A stretch of 64,000 nucleotides of DNA from assembly GCA_947243795.1 (NCBI GenBank), contig OX365931.1, forward strand, positions 124,001 through 188,000, read 5' to 3'. Position 1 is the stretch's first letter; each line of letters starts with the position of its first letter. The notes under the pieces were generated by a model. It was not told the DNA's origin. It saw only the letters and a program-made list of their open reading frames with translations, and did no database searches. The stretch is from Saccharomyces uvarum. Lineage: Eukaryota; Ascomycota; Saccharomycetes; Saccharomycetales; Saccharomycetaceae. The position numbers and the translations under genes were made by a program. This document shows positions 49,514 to 57,641 of this stretch, piece after piece.

Positions 49514-50800
49514 ATGCATCACTATTCCCAATCTATGAGCGCTGCTTATATCAGGAGCCCCGAGGACGAAAACATGGCACCTGTAGCCAGTACAAAACAC
49601 AGGGCTGGGTCCCTGAGGCACGTCCCGTCCACGCATCCGAGGGTCGCGCTTAGTGATGTGACCAACATAGTTGCGACGAACTCCAACAATAATAGCATAA
49701 GTAGGACGAAGACCGTCCCGATGAAGGAACGGTCGGACTCTGTCACAGGACTTGAGAAGCAGAGGCCTGCTGCGGAAGGTGCTACACAGCGGACAGAAAC
49801 AGACCATAATGATATGCTGACGGGGCAAGAACGAGAGGAGACCGTTGATGAGGATTACGAAGAAAGTGAGGACGATGAGGGAGAAGATCGAGAACCTTTG
49901 TTGCTGCAACATTATGGTAGTGATAAAGCTGTCTGGGAACATGCATTTAAAACCTATTATAGAACTACATTAGATCCTAATGATGACGACGTGTACGATG
50001 TGGTCATGGTTGCTGAATTGTCGAACGAAATATTCGAGTATATGAAGCAACTGGAAGAACTATACAAACCCGATCCGTACTATATGGATAGACAACCGGA
50101 ATTGAGGTGGTCATTTCGAAGTACGTTGATAGATTGGATTGTGCAGGTTCATGAAAAATTCCAACTTTTACCGGAAACACTATATCTCTGCATCAATATA
50201 ATAGACAGGTATTTGTGCAAAGAGGTTGTTCCCGTCAATAAGTTCCAGCTCGTAGGTGCTGCTTCGCTGTTTATTGCTGCCAAGTATGAAGAAATCAACT
50301 GCCCCACAATTAAAGATTTCGTATACATGTCAGAAAATTGCTACTCAAGAGAGGACTTGTTGGACGCAGAAAGAACCATATTGAATGGCTTGGAATTTGA
50401 ACTGGGATGGCCCGGTCCAATGTCATTTTTGCGAAGAATCAGCAAAGCTGACGACTACGAGCATGATACAAGAACGCTGGCCAAATATCTGTTGGAATGC
50501 ACAATAATGGACGACCGACTGATCTCCGCTCAACCTAGTTGGTTGGCTGCGGGAGCTTATTTTCTAAGTAAAGTGATTTTGGGACAGAACCAATGGTCCT
50601 TGGGGCATGTTTACTATTCCAACTACACTCAAGAGCAAGTTCTTCCACTTGCCACCATTATCTTAGAAAATTGCAGATATGCCTCCAAACGTCATAACGC
50701 CATATGGAGAAAATATTCTTCGCGTCGCTATTTGTATTCTTCACAGGTGGTAGCCAAATGGATAGCATTGGCTGAACACAGAGTAGATCGATCTAACTGA
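49514..50800 (+). CDS. CLB3: B-type cyclin Clb3
   Basis: Mitotic B-type cyclin partner of Cdc28, acting in S phase and spindle assembly. The protein has 428 residues. A destruction box RVALSDVTN lies near residues 43-51, after an N-terminal Ser-rich region, and an acidic stretch (EESEDDEGEDREP) precedes the cyclin fold. The cyclin box has MDRQPELRWSFRSTLIDWIV and LVGAASLFIAAKYEEI; the C-terminal cyclin domain follows with PSWLAAGAYFLSK. The N-terminal third differs considerably from S. cerevisiae while the cyclin fold is almost unchanged. CLB4 is the paralogue elsewhere; location fits YDL155W. Confidence 0.96.
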   Translation: MHHYSQSMSAAYIRSPEDENMAPVASTKHRAGSLRHVPSTHPRVALSDVTNIVATNSNNNSISRTKTVPMKERSDSVTGLEKQRPAAEGATQRTETDHNDMLTGQEREETVDEDYEESEDDEGEDREPLLLQHYGSDKAVWEHAFKTYYRTTLDPNDDDVYDVVMVAELSNEIFEYMKQLEELYKPDPYYMDRQPELRWSFRSTLIDWIVQVHEKFQLLPETLYLCINIIDRYLCKEVVPVNKFQLVGAASLFIAAKYEEINCPTIKDFVYMSENCYSREDLLDAERTILNGLEFELGWPGPMSFLRRISKADDYEHDTRTLAKYLLECTIMDDRLISAQPSWLAAGAYFLSKVILGQNQWSLGHVYYSNYTQEQVLPLATIILENCRYASKRHNAIWRKYSSRRYLYSSQVVAKWIALAEHRVDRSN

Positions 50801-50972
50801 AAACGTCATCCCGAGACAAGAAAATTAAAAATGAAAAGAACTACCATCAACTTTGCACACAATACTTTAATAATCAATAATAAGACATATGTAACTTTTT
50901 AAGTTTAAAATAGCGTTAATCTCAATGTTCTTAAACCCACATTCCATACGGCTATGACCCGGAATTGGGGCG

Positions 50973-50982
50973 TCAGCGGCTA
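50973..50982 (-). promoter_or_regulatory. Imperfect URS1 (Ume6) site before MSH5
   Basis: TCAGCGGCTA differs by one base from TCGGCGGCTA, the reverse form of the URS1 core. It lies about 95-105 bp upstream of the MSH5 ATG. URS1 elements drive early meiotic genes, so a site here would be expected. Confidence 0.5.
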
Positions 50983-51075
50983 ATTGTTTATCATAGGTAC
51001 AAGTCAACAAGCGCTTAACACAACGACCCATTAAACACAGATTGCTTAGTCGAACAAGTCCCTACTCAGCAGAAT

Positions 51076-53754
51076 ATGTCTAATCAATGGCTTACTGGAA
51101 CTTTGAGGACAACAGGGGAGACTATTCCCGAGGTGATGCCAGCAAATGAGGATGATGCCAATAACGAAGACAATGCTTCTGGCCAGCCTTCCTTTGATTA
51201 TGATGGCGAGATCGTAATGTGCATTGACCTATCTGGGGGCAAAATGGGGTGTTCTGTTTTGGACTACCATACTAAGACATTAAGAGTGTTTAATCAGGAC
51301 TATGTTGTAAATAAGTCTACAATTACGTCCCATGATCTTATTGATGAGGTTAATACATCTGCAAACGATATTAACCTGATATCAGGACTCTTGATAATGG
51401 AAACAAACCCAACTATATGTTTGGTCTCGATAAGGTTGGAGGACTGGATTTTTGATTACATAAAGACGAAATGCAACGAGGTGAACTGTAGGTTAGAACT
51501 GCAACCAATTAAACTTTTTAAGCAATGGAATCTTTTGCAGTCATTGCAATTGAAGGGGCATGATAATTTGGTTATACTAAACGACTTATTGTCAAATAGT
51601 AGGTTCACCACTACAGTGACCGTAAGCACGGTGGCATGTATTCTTTCCAATCATGAGCAACAACATGCGGAATTAGATGAATGTAATGTGAGCACCGTTT
51701 CTACCAACATGATTACAGGACGATCAATAAGAAGCGAATTTGAAGACGTAATATGCGATGTAAAGTATATTGATATAAATGACCGAATGGTATTGGATGA
51801 GAATAGTTTATCGGCTTTGAATGTGTTTCCTACAACGCATAAAATGGGGCATGATAGCATGATGGAAAATGGTGCCCTTAGCATATTCGAACTGTTTAAT
51901 CGAGTATCTTCAGATTATGCTAAGAAAATGTTAAAGTCTTGGCTTTTCAATCCATTAACCAGCAAAAAGCAAATAGAGAAAAGGTACAGCATTATAAGAA
52001 TACTTTTGGATAGACACAATACCATCATTTTTAATGATCTCATTCAATCGACAAAAAGTTGTCCCGATGCCTTCGGTTTTATAAATCAGCTGAGAAGTGG
52101 TAAATCAACATTAGGAACTTGGTCTAAAATTACAAATTTTTTAGAGAAAGGTATTGCTATATTTAAACTGGTATCTTCTTTAAAATTAAATTCCGATGAC
52201 AGAAATATTTTTTATGACATCAAGAATAATATCGACGTTTTGGAACTAAAAAAATGCCTAAGGAAAATAGAAACTGTAATAGATTTTGATACTTCAAAGG
52301 ATACTAAGACTGTCACAATAAGCACAGGAGTTGATAAGAGATTAGATGAATGCAGAAATATCTATGATCATCTGGAAAGCCTTTTACTGGATGTTGCAAG
52401 AGAGGCACAAACATTTCTACTCAATGCTTTGCCCCAAACAGATCCCAAGATAACAAATAATTTAGACAAATTAATCAATGCTGTATACATCCCTCAACTG
52501 GGATATTTAGTCACGGTAAGTGCCTTCATGGAAGATACCCTCAAAAGCATCCCGGATCTTGAATGGGAGGAAATTTTCAGAAGCACAGAGTGTGTTTACT
52601 TTAAAAATGATAGAGTTCTAGAACTGGATGAAACATACGGTGATATATATGGCGCAATTTCTGATTTTGAAATTGAAATCATATTCTCTCTACAGGAGCA
52701 AGTCTTGGAAAAGAAGACGCAATTTTCTGCTTATAGCGTACTCCTCAGTGAGCTAGAAATTCTACTATCATTTTCCCAAGTGTGTATGGAAAGGAATTAT
52801 GTAGAACCTGAGTTGGTGGAAGATAATTGTGTCTTGGAAATTATTAATGGAAGACATGCGTTATACGAAACATTTCTCAATAATTATATCCCCAATAGCA
52901 CAATGGTTTACGGTGGCTTGTTTTCGGATTTGAGCTGGTGTAAAAACGATAAAGAAAGAATTATCATCATAACTGGAGCCAATTCGTCTGGGAAGTCAGT
53001 ATATCTTACTCAAACTGGTTTAATCGTTTATCTGGCACAGATCGGTTGTTTCGTTCCAGCAGAAAGAGCAAAAATTGGAATTGTAGATAAAATATTAACG
53101 AGAATCAGAACTCAAGAGACTATATACAAGACCCAAAGCTCTTTTGCATTAGATTCCCAACAAATGGCAAAATCATTGAGTTTAGCCACTGAGAAAAGCT
53201 TAATTTTAATTGATGAATATGGTAAAGGCACTGATATTTTAGACGGCCCTTCACTATTCGGTTCAGTCATGGTAAACATGTCTAAGAATGAAAAATGTCC
53301 ACGTATTCTCGCATGTACACACTTCCATGAACTTTTCAAGGAAAATATACTCACGGAGCACATACCTGGTATTAAGCATTATTGTACGGATATACTTATA
53401 AATCAGAATTACAACCTTTCGAGTACGGCGCCAGTTAAAGAAACCCATGAAAATGAGGGAATTACATTTTTGTTTAGAATAAAGGAGGGAATTTCAAAGC
53501 AGTCATTTGGTATATACTGTGCCAAAATATGCGGATTGAATAAGAATATAGTAGAGAGAGCTGAAGAGCTTTCTAACATGATCAATAGAGGCGATGATAT
53601 AGTTCAAAGTTGTGGAAAATTGACAGAAAAAGAGATATCGGAGTTTCAAAAGAATCAGGAAATAGTAAAGAACTTTTTATCTTGGGACTTGGATCTCGAA
53701 ACTTCAACAACTTCCGAAAATCTTAGACTCAAACTGAGAAACATCTTCCATTAA
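51076..53754 (+). CDS. MSH5: Msh5, meiotic MutS homologue
   Basis: Partner of Msh4 in the MutS-gamma complex that stabilises recombination intermediates and promotes crossovers in meiosis; not a mismatch-repair protein. The protein has 892 residues, close to S. cerevisiae (901). The core, lever and clamp domains of MutS are followed by the ATPase domain: Walker A GANSSGKS at residues 634-641, the STLS-like AKSLSLATEKS segment, Walker B LILIDEYGKGTD, and ACTHFHELF. The N-terminal MutS I domain is absent, as usual for Msh5. The N-terminal 60 residues and the extreme C-terminus are variable. Confidence 0.97.
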   Translation: MSNQWLTGTLRTTGETIPEVMPANEDDANNEDNASGQPSFDYDGEIVMCIDLSGGKMGCSVLDYHTKTLRVFNQDYVVNKSTITSHDLIDEVNTSANDINLISGLLIMETNPTICLVSIRLEDWIFDYIKTKCNEVNCRLELQPIKLFKQWNLLQSLQLKGHDNLVILNDLLSNSRFTTTVTVSTVACILSNHEQQHAELDECNVSTVSTNMITGRSIRSEFEDVICDVKYIDINDRMVLDENSLSALNVFPTTHKMGHDSMMENGALSIFELFNRVSSDYAKKMLKSWLFNPLTSKKQIEKRYSIIRILLDRHNTIIFNDLIQSTKSCPDAFGFINQLRSGKSTLGTWSKITNFLEKGIAIFKLVSSLKLNSDDRNIFYDIKNNIDVLELKKCLRKIETVIDFDTSKDTKTVTISTGVDKRLDECRNIYDHLESLLLDVAREAQTFLLNALPQTDPKITNNLDKLINAVYIPQLGYLVTVSAFMEDTLKSIPDLEWEEIFRSTECVYFKNDRVLELDETYGDIYGAISDFEIEIIFSLQEQVLEKKTQFSAYSVLLSELEILLSFSQVCMERNYVEPELVEDNCVLEIINGRHALYETFLNNYIPNSTMVYGGLFSDLSWCKNDKERIIIITGANSSGKSVYLTQTGLIVYLAQIGCFVPAERAKIGIVDKILTRIRTQETIYKTQSSFALDSQQMAKSLSLATEKSLILIDEYGKGTDILDGPSLFGSVMVNMSKNEKCPRILACTHFHELFKENILTEHIPGIKHYCTDILINQNYNLSSTAPVKETHENEGITFLFRIKEGISKQSFGIYCAKICGLNKNIVERAEELSNMINRGDDIVQSCGKLTEKEISEFQKNQEIVKNFLSWDLDLETSTTSENLRLKLRNIFH

Positions 53755-53892
53755 TATTTCAGAATAATAAGCGCTTACCTATAAAAAAATTTATATTAAT
53801 TAATGTCAAGCCTCTTCAGCTTTCATTTTTATTGTATACGTACAAAATCTGACTCCCAAAAATATACTAAATACTAGATATATGATTTGTTA

Positions 53893-55719
53893 TCAGTTCT
53901 TGAATTTGACAGATCTTGTCAAACCCTTCTTAATACCTGTCTTTTCACCTTCATAGACACCAGATTGGCCACCAGAATAAACAGCACGAACAGATTTGAG
54001 TTTCTTTTGCGCCTTTTGGTACTTCTTTCTCTTTTTGACACGAGAGTTTCTGTTGTCCTTGTTTCTTCTAGGCGTTAGACCCTTGTTCTTTAAGATTTGG
54101 TAGTTGATAGCACGCTTACCATCACCCGCAACGTTTTCAGCTAATTCAGCCAATTTGCCTTCCCTTGCAGCAATAACAGCGTTCTTATGAGCCTGTTTAC
54201 GGGAGGCTCTTTTTTCTTGCTTACCCCTTTGTACTTGCTGATAATAGTCGTTCTCACCTTGGGTATTGATACTCTTAGAAACTGCCTCATCTTCTGGGCC
54301 ATACTCCTTATCGTCTAGATCAGCACCATTATTGTCATGCACACCACGTTTACGAGCCTCTTCCAACAGACGTTGTTGTCTTTCGTATAAACGTTCTTTA
54401 TATGGAATATCATCATCACCTTTAAATCTATCTGTCTTTTTATTTTCCTGTTGGTCAATTTTGGATGTATAGAAACGTAAAGTTCTCCTACGGGCCTTTT
54501 TGTCTTGCGCATCTACATCAGCAATTTCAGATTCTACGAAATCATCAGCTTCAGATGTAGCTGATGCTTTTGGTTTTGAAGGTACACGCGATTGGGCTAC
54601 ATATTCTTCAAAATCATCGATATCCACGTCATCCTCGTCGTCGCTTATGTCCTCTTCGACGTCTTCATTTTGTTCTTGTTTACTTTCTTCCACGCTGGAA
54701 TTTTCATCGCCTTCCAAAGCACTCAACTTGTCTTCGTTGAATGCTTCAATGTTAGAGCTTTCCTCGCTTTCGGAACCGTCTTCTTCAATCATGTCAAAAT
54801 CAGATGGTAGTTCACTAGCTTGTCTCCAAATTTCCTTTGTTGTTAAGATCTTTTCCATGACTGGATGTCCCTTCATGGAAGTAAAGTCTTCATTATTATG
54901 GAGTTCATGCAACATGATGCTATAGTAGCATGATATCGTACCTAGATAGCTTCCAAGAGCAATTACTTTTAATTTAGAAAATTCGTTTTCCTCAGATTTC
55001 TTTAACTCTTCTAATTTGGGGGCTAGCGCTGTAAATTCTTTGGAAAGTGGAGCAAATTCAGGAAACATTGTCTTTAAATAGTTATCTCTTGCTTCGCCAT
55101 CCATATTTAGAATATCCTTAACGGAAACTTTCGTTTCTGGCTGTTTGGTCGAGCTCTTGAATTCACCCATATCAAATTCCTTAGCATTCTTCACCCATTC
55201 TTCTTCTTCTTCCTCATCTAAATAATCGTTCATATTGAGTTCTTCCAAATGCTTCTTTTGTTGTCGTAATGCTTCTTTTTCGATTTCTTTAGCTGCTTCT
55301 TCATCATCCAAGTCATCAGCCCCGTAGTATTCACCTTTTGTAGAGCCCCAGGCATTTTCGTTATCCAGCATACCGTGCTCTTCATCTTCTTCTAGTGGCT
55401 GGTCCGTTTCTAAGTTTCTGCCAAATATTTTCTTATAAGCTTCAGCACCATCCAGTTTCTCTTCTTCTTCTTCTTCTTCTTCTTCTTCTTCTTCATCTGA
55501 AGACTCATCAGCATCGTCCATAGCCAAAACTTCTTCTTCCTCCTCATCTTCTAATAATGGGTCATCGTCATCGTTGGTAGCCCCGCCAGTAAGAGTGGAA
55601 TTTCCAAGTAAAACTTTTTCCCTCTTCGAAGCAAAATCGTCAACTTCGTTCAAGCCATATGGATCGGTCTCATCCCTACTACTGGGGGCCTTGCTTCTGT
55701 TTGATCTTTTGCCAGCCAT
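53893..55719 (-). CDS. SAS10: Sas10/Utp3, SSU processome component
   Basis: Essential nucleolar component of the SSU processome for 18S rRNA processing; its overexpression also affects silencing. The protein has 608 residues. Very acidic tracts occur, including a run of 12 Glu near residues 75-87 and others at 340-390. The conserved Sas10/Utp3/C1D domain starts around residue 220 (FTALAPKLEELKKSEE). The C-terminal Sas10 domain is basic (TPRRNKDNRNSRVKKRKKY) and ends with a Gly-rich loop. The start at 55719 begins MAGKRSNRSKAPSSRDE. PAC and RRPE motifs upstream fit a ribosome-biogenesis gene. Confidence 0.96.
   Translation of the reverse strand: MAGKRSNRSKAPSSRDETDPYGLNEVDDFASKREKVLLGNSTLTGGATNDDDDPLLEDEEEEEVLAMDDADESSDEEEEEEEEEEEEKLDGAEAYKKIFGRNLETDQPLEEDEEHGMLDNENAWGSTKGEYYGADDLDDEEAAKEIEKEALRQQKKHLEELNMNDYLDEEEEEEWVKNAKEFDMGEFKSSTKQPETKVSVKDILNMDGEARDNYLKTMFPEFAPLSKEFTALAPKLEELKKSEENEFSKLKVIALGSYLGTISCYYSIMLHELHNNEDFTSMKGHPVMEKILTTKEIWRQASELPSDFDMIEEDGSESEESSNIEAFNEDKLSALEGDENSSVEESKQEQNEDVEEDISDDEDDVDIDDFEEYVAQSRVPSKPKASATSEADDFVESEIADVDAQDKKARRRTLRFYTSKIDQQENKKTDRFKGDDDIPYKERLYERQQRLLEEARKRGVHDNNGADLDDKEYGPEDEAVSKSINTQGENDYYQQVQRGKQEKRASRKQAHKNAVIAAREGKLAELAENVAGDGKRAINYQILKNKGLTPRRNKDNRNSRVKKRKKYQKAQKKLKSVRAVYSGGQSGVYEGEKTGIKKGLTRSVKFKN
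55457..55495. repeat. TTC repeat (polyGlu in SAS10)
   Basis: A run of CTT/TTC triplets on the plus strand, GAA on the coding strand, encodes a stretch of glutamates. It is length-variable in related yeasts. Confidence 0.9.
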
Positions 55720-56068
55720 ATTTTACTAGATCACAGTGGTCTATACTAGATATGCCTACTCTGATTTCTAAATGTCTTACACAAACTCTTCAAATGAGAT
55801 GAGGTGAGATGAGATGAGCTTTACTATTTAATTTTTTTTTTCTTCACAGAAGAAGCGCATATTGAAAATTTTTCATTTCACACTGCGAATTTCAATTTTT
55901 CAGATCAGCAAAACAAGAATCAAGGCTAATATTTTGTAGTTTTTAGGAGTTCAATTCTAGAAGTGATCGGTTTAGAGACTATCGAGCAAGCGTTTCGGCT
56001 AGTCAGGCTTTAAAGTATATCTAACGCTTTTTTCGGTTTGCATTAAGCGGTATATCATCCAGTAAAAC
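55720..56068. promoter_or_regulatory. Divergent SAS10-RPC53 promoter with PAC and RRPE motifs
   Basis: GATGAG, the PAC core, occurs three times (55798-55803, 55808-55813, 55813-55818), the last extended to GATGAGCT. AAAATTTTTCA at 55865-55875 is an exact RRPE motif (bound by Stb3). PAC plus RRPE is the signature of ribosome-biogenesis promoters and also of Pol III subunit genes, so both neighbours could use it. Confidence 0.7.
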
Positions 56069-57328
56069 ATGAGCAGCAATAAGGGCAATGGGCGCTTGCC
56101 GTCATTAAAAGATTCTTTATCTAGCGGAGGCCCTGCCAAGCCTTCATTAAAGTTTAAGCCAAAAGCTGTTGCTAGAAAATCCAAGGAGGAAAGAGAGGCA
56201 GCCGCATCCAAAGTTAAGCTGGAGGAGGGCCCCAAGAGAGACAAGAAAAACTTCAATAACAATAAAAGAGTAAACGGCAATGGTGGACAACAAAGACGAA
56301 TGGCCAAATATTTAAACAACACACATGTTATTTCCAGTGGTCCCTTGGCTGCTGGGAACTTTGTCAGTGAGAAGGGTGATCTCAGAAGAGGGTTCATCAA
56401 GTCAGAAGGAGGCGGATCATCCTTAGTGCAAAAGGGTTTAGAGACCATTGACAACGGTGCTGAAAGCTCAGATAACGAAGTGGAAGGTGACGGCAATGGA
56501 GAGGTAGCGTCCAAGTCTAGGAAGAAGAAGTTCAATATGGGGAGAGAATTTGACACTCACAATCTCATAGAGGTTGAGGAAGAAGAAGATAATGGAAAAG
56601 GCAGTGACGTGGATATGGATGACGAAGCATGGGGGGCCAAAAGGATTGAACAGTCATTCCCTGTCAGACCCATTCGTGTGAGGCACGAAGACGTGGATAC
56701 CGTTAAAAAAGAAATACAGGAAGCTCTTTCAGAGAAGCCAACCCGTGAGCCTACCCCAGGTGTGAAAATAGAATCTTCTAACACTGAATTACAATCCTAT
56801 CTAGAAGAGAGGGAAAAGCAGGTCAATGAAAAACTTGGAGATCTTGAACTTCAAAAGGAGTTTCAGTCGGTCGACGATAGGGAAAGTGCTGCTGAGTTGG
56901 AACTACTAAAGGCAGACCACCAGCATATACTAAGAAAGTTGAAGAAAATGAACAGCAAACCCGAAAGGTTCATGGTATTCCAGTTGCCCACCAGGCTACC
57001 AACTTTTGAAAGACCTGCCGTAAAGACAGAGGAAGATGAAGTGGAAGCACAAGCCAGCGACGCTACGAAGAAGAAGAAGGCTATCAAGAAAAAGAGCACG
57101 AATAACGTCATACCGAGCGATGAACTGGCTGGTAATATCGGGACTATAAGGGTCCACAAATCGGGGAAACTTTCTGTGAAAATTGGAAATGTGGTCATGG
57201 ATATTGGCAAAGGCGCCGAAACCACATTTTTACAAGACGTTGTAGCATTGAGTATGGGAGACGATTCATCATCGGCTGAACTTCTAGGCCGTGTAGACGG
57301 TAAAATAGTAGTCACGCCTAAAATCTAA
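56069..57328 (+). CDS. RPC53: RNA polymerase III subunit C53
   Basis: Subunit of RNA polymerase III that pairs with C37 in a TFIIF-like module for initiation, termination and reinitiation. The protein has 419 residues. The N-terminal half is Lys/Glu/Gly-rich and disordered (KSKEEREAAASKVKLEEGPK), with likely phosphorylation sites. The conserved RNA pol III Rpc4 domain occupies about residues 290-419, with FMVFQLPTRLPTF, GTIRVHKSGKLSVKIGNVVMDI and a C-terminal GRVDGKIVVTPKI. It matches YDL150W. The opposite strand is open over 55999-56556 but is a shadow. Confidence 0.96.
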   Translation: MSSNKGNGRLPSLKDSLSSGGPAKPSLKFKPKAVARKSKEEREAAASKVKLEEGPKRDKKNFNNNKRVNGNGGQQRRMAKYLNNTHVISSGPLAAGNFVSEKGDLRRGFIKSEGGGSSLVQKGLETIDNGAESSDNEVEGDGNGEVASKSRKKKFNMGREFDTHNLIEVEEEEDNGKGSDVDMDDEAWGAKRIEQSFPVRPIRVRHEDVDTVKKEIQEALSEKPTREPTPGVKIESSNTELQSYLEEREKQVNEKLGDLELQKEFQSVDDRESAAELELLKADHQHILRKLKKMNSKPERFMVFQLPTRLPTFERPAVKTEEDEVEAQASDATKKKKAIKKKSTNNVIPSDELAGNIGTIRVHKSGKLSVKIGNVVMDIGKGAETTFLQDVVALSMGDDSSSAELLGRVDGKIVVTPKI

Positions 57329-57641
57329 CCACACTCACATTTGTCGAGAAATCAAATAAAAATATACAGTCATTTATAGTCCTAAAACAATCCACAGTAA
57401 TCATTACATCCGTAGTATAAACATCACACACCACCGTTAGCGGTTGGCTCTGCTTTTACGTCTCTTCCATCGGGCTTGTTATGCTAATCTAACACTTGTT
57501 ACCCAGTGCCGAAGCTTAGGGGAGCCACACTTTGAACAAAAAGGAAGAGCTACAACCACAGCGACATGATGAGGAATACTGCTTTGATAAGAGGTGTTTA
57601 AGAGCATTTGGAGGTTATAACAAGTACATACATATTGGGAT
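57329..57641. other. RPC53-ATG9 gap
   Basis: A 313-bp tandem gap. An open frame at 57532-57756 overlaps the ATG9 start in another frame and has no coding bias. No specific site recognised. Confidence 0.4.

Noticed and set aside
55999-56556. 185-codon frame antisense to RPC53
   Set aside because: Matches the place of BUD30/YDL151C, regarded as dubious because it overlaps RPC53. Its Leu/Ser/Phe-rich sequence is what the Lys/Glu-rich RPC53 codons give in reverse.
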